The notes beneath the pieces were generated by a model, which saw nothing but the letters and a program-made list of their open reading frames with translations, was not told where the DNA came from and made no database searches. From Ketobacter sp964016105 (GTDB lineage Bacteria; Pseudomonadota; Gammaproteobacteria; Pseudomonadales; Ketobacteraceae): a stretch of DNA of 64,000 nt. Positions within the stretch are counted from its first letter, which is position 1, and each line of letters starts with the position of its first letter. Below are positions 59,855 to 64,000 of the stretch, in pieces. The stretch is from positions 62,001 to 126,000 of the forward strand of contig CAXHEX010000009.1 of the NCBI GenBank assembly GCA_964016105.1, given 5' to 3'. Made by a program: the position numbers and the translations under genes.

Positions 59855-61330
59855 TTAGAGTGACTTTAAAAAGGCCACCAATGCATTACGACTCTCCGGG
59901 GACATTTCTCGTACCTTTTTCCTGCTGGCCGCGGCTTCGCCACCATGCCACATTATGGCTTCCATTAAGGTTCTGGCTCGACCATCATGCAGATAATTTT
60001 CGTGGCCACTGACCACTTTGGTGAGACCGATTCCCCACAGGGGAGCTGTCCGCCATTCTCGCCCTTGGGCGGCGAATGCGGGCCTGTTATCCGTCAGGCC
60101 CTCCCCCATATCATGTAAAAGCATGTCAGTGTATGGGAAGATGGCTATCTCTGACTGCTCCGGTTGTGACTCCAGTTTTGCCGTCAACATTCCGACTCGA
60201 TGACAAAGATGACAATCGGCTTCCATGAACCGTTTTGAACCTTCTATCACGGCTGGATCGTCCACGTTACGTCGTCGTGGTACCGCCAGGTTTCGGGTGT
60301 AGAAAGTCACTTTATCCAATATTTTGTCAGACACTTCAGGGGTTCCACCATTAGGTGCTTGACTGCAATGTACCTGTTTTGGCTGACAGGTATCACGGGG
60401 AAACAGGGAGGAAGTGAGGCCAATGTCTCCCACAAAAGCGGCCGCGTTTTGCTGCCGTAAACTGGGTTGTTCTGCTTTCCAACCAAACCGACCAACTACC
60501 ATCTTGTCAGTGGCCTCATCACGCACCATGTTAAACCGACCGGATATTCCGTCTCCGTTTTTATCATTAGGATCCACATACTGGGCCAGGGTTTCTTCCG
60601 GGATAGCTTCTAGCAAGCCTAATCCGATCATGGGTGAAGCAATACGTATGGATGTTTGAGTTCGGGGATCTAACGGACCGTAGTTTAATTGGGTTAATCT
60701 CAGCTTGGGTTTAACCAGCTCTAACTTTTCACCACCAAACAATTCCACATAAGACTTTTCGTATTCCACCACAATCTGTGCTTCCGCAAGTACGGGATCG
60801 TTAGCGAAATCCTGGATCTGTGTTCCATAGCTGGGATCAGGTATGGCTCCATGGGCACGCACCACTTCCCACTCTTGTTCTGACTCGGGTCGCAAACCAA
60901 TCCGGACCAACATAGAAACTGCGTTGTCTTCTGCTGTCAGTGGCAGATGGCCACGGCCATCTTTTATATGACAATTCTGGCATCCATTGGTATTAAAAAG
61001 GGGCCCCAATCCGTCACGGGCTTTGGTGGACGCAGGGGCTTTTACCCAGGGATTGCGAAAGAAGCTGTTACCGACGCTGAAATCCAAACGACGCTCAAAG
61101 GACATATTGCCAGAAGGTTGCGAGAACGCATTGGCGTCGGTTTTGGTGGTGCTGGCTTCTCCGGCAGAAAGCACAGGAAAATGAATGGTTGCCTGAGCAT
61201 TACTGTTACCAGGAGCAACAAATAACACAAAATAAGCGCCTAAAAACAAAAAGCCCCACACCTTGGTGCGGAGCCTTGTTAATACGTTATTTGCTACAAC
61301 TATTGATTTACATGGAGTACTAAAATTCAT
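59855..61330 (-). CDS. Di-haem thiol oxidoreductase-like protein (DUF1111)
   Basis: This 491-residue exported protein has a signal peptide ending GNSNAQA and two c-type haem sites, NGCQNCHIKDGRG and DCHLCHRVG. The length and the spacing fit the DUF1111 di-haem oxidoreductase family, related to cytochrome c peroxidase. It stands in the imelysin cluster between two imelysin genes, and its start overlaps the upstream imelysin stop by 11 bp. A role in periplasmic iron redox is inferred from context. Confidence 0.92.
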   Translation of the reverse strand: MNFSTPCKSIVVANNVLTRLRTKVWGFLFLGAYFVLFVAPGNSNAQATIHFPVLSAGEASTTKTDANAFSQPSGNMSFERRLDFSVGNSFFRNPWVKAPASTKARDGLGPLFNTNGCQNCHIKDGRGHLPLTAEDNAVSMLVRIGLRPESEQEWEVVRAHGAIPDPSYGTQIQDFANDPVLAEAQIVVEYEKSYVELFGGEKLELVKPKLRLTQLNYGPLDPRTQTSIRIASPMIGLGLLEAIPEETLAQYVDPNDKNGDGISGRFNMVRDEATDKMVVGRFGWKAEQPSLRQQNAAAFVGDIGLTSSLFPRDTCQPKQVHCSQAPNGGTPEVSDKILDKVTFYTRNLAVPRRRNVDDPAVIEGSKRFMEADCHLCHRVGMLTAKLESQPEQSEIAIFPYTDMLLHDMGEGLTDNRPAFAAQGREWRTAPLWGIGLTKVVSGHENYLHDGRARTLMEAIMWHGGEAAASRKKVREMSPESRNALVAFLKSL

Positions 61331-62576
61331 GGTCTGCCGTATCAGGGTTCAAATTGTCAACGCCAAGGCTCATTGCCACCTTTTCAATGTCTCGGGTTAA
61401 CGCCACCAGCTTGGTGATTGAATCCATTAGAATAGCAGCACCCTTGTCATTGCCTTCGGCAATCATCTGGTCAAACTTCATTGCATTTCGACCCGCTTCA
61501 GCTTTATCCACCATGGTCTGTAAGGATTTCATGGTGATTTCAAATTGTGCACCTGTTTTCTTTGCAAGATCAAGGTCTGATTTCGCCACCAGGTCGGCTA
61601 TGGACGGACCAGTCAGTTCACTTCCGTCAACTCGCCGGTATCGACCAAGGTAAACGTTTTCTATACCCTTGGCATTATAAAAATGTGAATAGTGGGTATT
61701 GTCACTGAAGCAGTCATGCTCGTCCTCTGTGGAGTTGGCTTCCAATGCTACTTTTATCCTCTCGCCGGCAAGCTCTCCCAGGGCAAGACTGCCCATTCCA
61801 AACAGGGCTCTGGTCAACCCCAATTTCGGTTTTAACGCGTTAAGTTCAGACCGATAATTTTCCGCACCGGAACGCCATTGGGCTTCCATCTCTTCAAGAT
61901 CATCGATCAGTAATTCTACTGCAGCTTCAAGGTAAGCCACTCTGCGATCACAATTACCATTGGTACATCCCTTACCCGCTATAAAATCTGTATAGTCACG
62001 GTTTCCAGCTCCCGCCCCTGTACCGTTGAGGTCCTGCCCCCAAAGTAAAAACTCGATTGCATGATAACCGGTAGCCACATTAGCTTCTGAGCCACCCAGT
62101 TCATTTAAGCTCGCCAAAAGGCTGGGGGTTATGCTTGAAACATCCAATGTTTTGCCACCCACCTTGATTGCCTTGTTGGCGACGATATTGGCAGTGGCAC
62201 CCACATTACCCATCTCATAGTGGTAATCCTCAGTGGCTACATAGTCTATCAGCCCTTCATCCAGGGGCCAGGCATTCAATTGGCCTTCCCAATCATCCAC
62301 TACGGGATTACCAAATCGAAAGACTTCGCTTTGCTGGTAGGGCACCCTGGCCGCTATCCAGGCTTTACGCGCATCTGACAATGTCTCGGCACTTGGATTC
62401 TTAACTAGTGTATGGATTTTTTCTTGCAATTTATTGGCCGTGATCAATGAATCGGAGAAAACCGCATGGGCAATGGCAGCGTAGTGATCCACTACACTGG
62501 CTTCATCGGTTTTTGCCATAACAGGAATAGACAAAATGAGGCTGGAAAATACAGTAACTGCTTTACGAAATTTCAT
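61320..62576 (-). CDS. Imelysin-family periplasmic protein
   Basis: This 418-residue protein has a signal peptide (VTVFSSLILSIPVMAKTD) and the imelysin helical bundle with the GxHxxE motif in TGYHAIEFLLWGQDLNGTG, where His and Glu are the putative metal or substrate ligands. It is the first of two imelysins. Members called IrpA or ICMP are linked with iron uptake. The gene starts 18 bp after the porin stop. The protein retains the motif that the second copy lacks. Confidence 0.93.
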   Translation of the reverse strand: MKFRKAVTVFSSLILSIPVMAKTDEASVVDHYAAIAHAVFSDSLITANKLQEKIHTLVKNPSAETLSDARKAWIAARVPYQQSEVFRFGNPVVDDWEGQLNAWPLDEGLIDYVATEDYHYEMGNVGATANIVANKAIKVGGKTLDVSSITPSLLASLNELGGSEANVATGYHAIEFLLWGQDLNGTGAGAGNRDYTDFIAGKGCTNGNCDRRVAYLEAAVELLIDDLEEMEAQWRSGAENYRSELNALKPKLGLTRALFGMGSLALGELAGERIKVALEANSTEDEHDCFSDNTHYSHFYNAKGIENVYLGRYRRVDGSELTGPSIADLVAKSDLDLAKKTGAQFEITMKSLQTMVDKAEAGRNAMKFDQMIAEGNDKGAAILMDSITKLVALTRDIEKVAMSLGVDNLNPDTADHEF

Positions 62577-62594
62577 TGCATGTAATCCTTCTAA

Positions 62595-63674
62595 TTAAAT
62601 TTCTGCGGCCAGTTGCAGGACAATGTTATTGGCACTGTTGCCACTGCCACCCTCATTTTGGTCGTAATCCACATCATGCCAAAACTCCAGCCCGACCCCC
62701 AAGCCATCATAGACTGTCGTGCTGCAGCCCAAAGACAATCTCTGTTCCGGTAACGCTCCCCCGGCTTCGTCAGTTTGTTGAGCAGCTACAGCAAAGGTGT
62801 AATTCCGACCCTGGATATCTGTGCCCAAACTCACCTCAAGATGAATTGCAGATGGCTCTGCATTTAGACTGGTGATGCCATTGCTCCAAACAATGTCATC
62901 AATAGCGGTTAGATACTCACCCATAAAAACCACATTGTCTCTCTCCCAATTAGCCGCTACAGATATTCCACCGTCGTCCGATTGATACTCAAATCCTGCT
63001 TCCGGCGCCTCACTGAGACTGTCGGATTCAGCCAGGCTGGAAATATAATCCACGCCAATATTCCAAGTTTCTTCACCGAAGCTGAAGGTTAAACCCCAGT
63101 TTTCCAGGTGCTTCTCTCGATCAACGTCGCCATCGAATAAGTACAACCCACCACTTAATCCACCTTGCTCCATCGCAAAAAGCCCAGCGGTTTTGTTGGT
63201 TTCTCCCAATTCCAACGCCAAAGTATCATTCACCAGGGCAGTCTCAAACCGACCGAATGGTAAGTACTGCTTACCCACCGTCAGGTTAACAGGGCCAAAC
63301 AACTGGTCCAGACGCAATGTGGCCACATCCACATCAAAGGGAGTATCGCCTTCTTCGTAGAGCATGACTATTTCAGCACCCACTTTTTCCGACAACTCAG
63401 CGCTCAAGGCCAGCTCTACGGTGGCTACGCTGAGACTGCTGTAGCTACGATCGGAAAAGTCTTCACTGTCTCCTGTGGCTGCTTCCACTTCCACTACGCC
63501 ACCAAAGGCAATTCTGTCCCCGATGGAACTGACAGGTTCTAGGTTCACCTTGGCTTCGAGATCGGCAATGCGCTGTTCCAATGAATTCACATAATCAGAT
63601 TCCGCCGAAGCAGAAAAAGAGATGGCTGTGGTAGCAGCCAGAATGAAGGATATAGATGATTTTGGGACTAGCAT
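62595..63674 (-). CDS. LbtU-like outer-membrane siderophore porin
   Basis: This 359-residue protein has a signal peptide (SFILAATTAISFSASAES), a short coiled coil (YVNSLEQRIADLEAKVN), and a beta-barrel of alternating strands ending LQLAAEI, typical of LbtU-family siderophore porins. It is the first gene of the iron operon and lies just downstream of a Fur-box candidate. LbtU proteins import ferric siderophores without TonB boxes. The start has GGAG 10 nt upstream. Confidence 0.85.
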   Translation of the reverse strand: MLVPKSSISFILAATTAISFSASAESDYVNSLEQRIADLEAKVNLEPVSSIGDRIAFGGVVEVEAATGDSEDFSDRSYSSLSVATVELALSAELSEKVGAEIVMLYEEGDTPFDVDVATLRLDQLFGPVNLTVGKQYLPFGRFETALVNDTLALELGETNKTAGLFAMEQGGLSGGLYLFDGDVDREKHLENWGLTFSFGEETWNIGVDYISSLAESDSLSEAPEAGFEYQSDDGGISVAANWERDNVVFMGEYLTAIDDIVWSNGITSLNAEPSAIHLEVSLGTDIQGRNYTFAVAAQQTDEAGGALPEQRLSLGCSTTVYDGLGVGLEFWHDVDYDQNEGGSGNSANNIVLQLAAEI

Positions 63675-63747
63675 GATAAGACAACTCCACTACGTACTTA
63701 CTGCCAAGCACACACTTTTTAAAGGGAGATTCAAATATATTTTATTT

Positions 63748-63766
63748 GCAAATGATTATCAACTAC
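63748..63766. promoter_or_regulatory. Fur box upstream of the iron operon
   Basis: GCAAATGATTATCAACTAC matches 13 of 19 positions of the Fur consensus, with a perfect core AATGATTATCA. It lies about 75 bp before the porin start codon, where it would repress the operon in iron-rich conditions. The esterase gene on the other side ends at 63776, so its 3' end is adjacent. Confidence 0.7.
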
Positions 63767-63775
63767 TCTAGTTTC

Positions 63776-64000
63776 TTATTTGTAATTATCGAAAAAATGA
63801 GCAATTGCTTCAATGGCTTCGCGGCCGTCTTTCAGCAAGGCAAAACTGTAATGCCAAACATGCTGCATATCTTCCCAAATTTGTAGCTGGGCGTTCACAC
63901 CACTTTGAATTGCTTTTTCCAGCAGGCGAATGGAGTCGTCCAAAAGTACCTCATGACTGCCCACCTGCAAAAGCAATGGCGGCAGGCCACTTAAGTCTCC
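63776..64000 (-). CDS. Alpha/beta-hydrolase (esterase/lipase), C-terminal part, start beyond right edge
   Basis: The frame is open from 64000 to the stop at 63776, giving the last 74 residues. LPPLLLQVGSHEVLLDDSIR carries the late Asp motif of the HSL-type (alpha/beta-hydrolase 3) esterases, and DMQHVWHYSFALLKDGREAI carries the catalytic His. The N-terminal oxyanion HGGG and the serine lie outside the window. Its stop is next to the Fur box, and it is not part of the iron operon. Confidence 0.8.
   Translation of the reverse strand, partial: GDLSGLPPLLLQVGSHEVLLDDSIRLLEKAIQSGVNAQLQIWEDMQHVWHYSFALLKDGREAIEAIAHFFDNYK

Noticed and set aside
1..64000. tRNA, rRNA, phage or insertion sequence
   Set aside because: I read both strands for transposase or integrase motifs and tRNA-like folds and found none that I could support.

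Overview
The window looks like the chromosome of a free-living, probably marine or sediment, nitrogen-fixing gammaproteobacterium from the broad Pseudomonadales/Oceanospirillales/Cellvibrionales neighbourhood. This rests on gene content read by eye: an Azotobacter/Pseudomonas-type molybdenum nif operon, a type II secretion operon with gspA/gspB, a DUF2788 protein, an AlgP-like Lys/Ala tail protein, PrsK/PrsR/PrsT, and an imelysin/di-haem oxidoreductase iron cluster. Base composition looks mid-range and even. I saw no rRNA, tRNA, CRISPR array, phage or intact insertion sequence. No genus is claimed.

Layout: (1) 1-4.9 kb: aldo/keto reductase (cut by the left edge), redoxin, a DsbD/ScsB-type reductase split by an in-frame TGA, a small remnant of an old-yellow-enzyme gene, and a lipoprotein. 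(2) 5.0-13.8 kb: nitrogen fixation. nifH-nifD-nifK-nifT-nifY, a small acidic protein, the LRV 4Fe-4S protein and an unknown protein run leftward. A SIR2-like protein, a Bfd-type [2Fe-2S] ferredoxin and a DUF2750 protein run rightward. Between them lie two divergent sigma-54 promoter candidates and one NifA site. Hairpins separate nifH/nifD and nifD/nifK, and a strong intrinsic terminator separates nifK from nifT. nifENX, nifB and nifA are not in the window. (3) 13.8-22.8 kb: mixed housekeeping and envelope genes (two ABC1/UbiB-family kinases, an RHH-like/zinc-ribbon protein, glutathione reductase, an OmpA-like lipoprotein, LrgA/LrgB under a near-perfect CRP site, a MORN-repeat protein, a PilZ protein). 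(4) 22.9-34.6 kb: type II secretion operon in the order gspE-F-G-H-I-J-K-L-M-A-B, without gspC or gspD, headed by a secreted Cys-containing protein.

(5) 34.7-38.9 kb: sugar-nucleotide genes (galE, pgi, galU) with a phosphopantetheinyl transferase. (6) 39.4-45.0 kb: methylmalonyl-CoA mutase with its MeaB chaperone, then a DUF1631 protein. (7) 45.1-51.1 kb: the PrsK/PrsR/PrsT sensor kinase, sigma-54 activator and TPR lipoprotein normally tied to exosortase systems, with no exosortase or PEP-CTERM substrate nearby. (8) 51.2-57.4 kb: small secreted and membrane proteins, an HD-GYP phosphodiesterase, a hydrolase, a thiolase and an AlgP-like protein. (9) 57.6-64 kb: an iron-acquisition operon (LbtU-like porin, imelysin, DUF1111 di-haem protein, second imelysin, DUF1513 protein) behind a Fur-box candidate, then an esterase fragment cut by the right edge.

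How the parts fit: the nif genes encode the Fe protein and MoFe protein plus accessory factors, and the divergent SIR2/Bfd/DUF2750 genes look like a co-regulated support module for redox or iron-sulfur supply. The iron cluster at the far end serves the high iron demand of such a cell, although linkage at this distance is only suggestive. Sites and families were assigned by reading; no database search was run.
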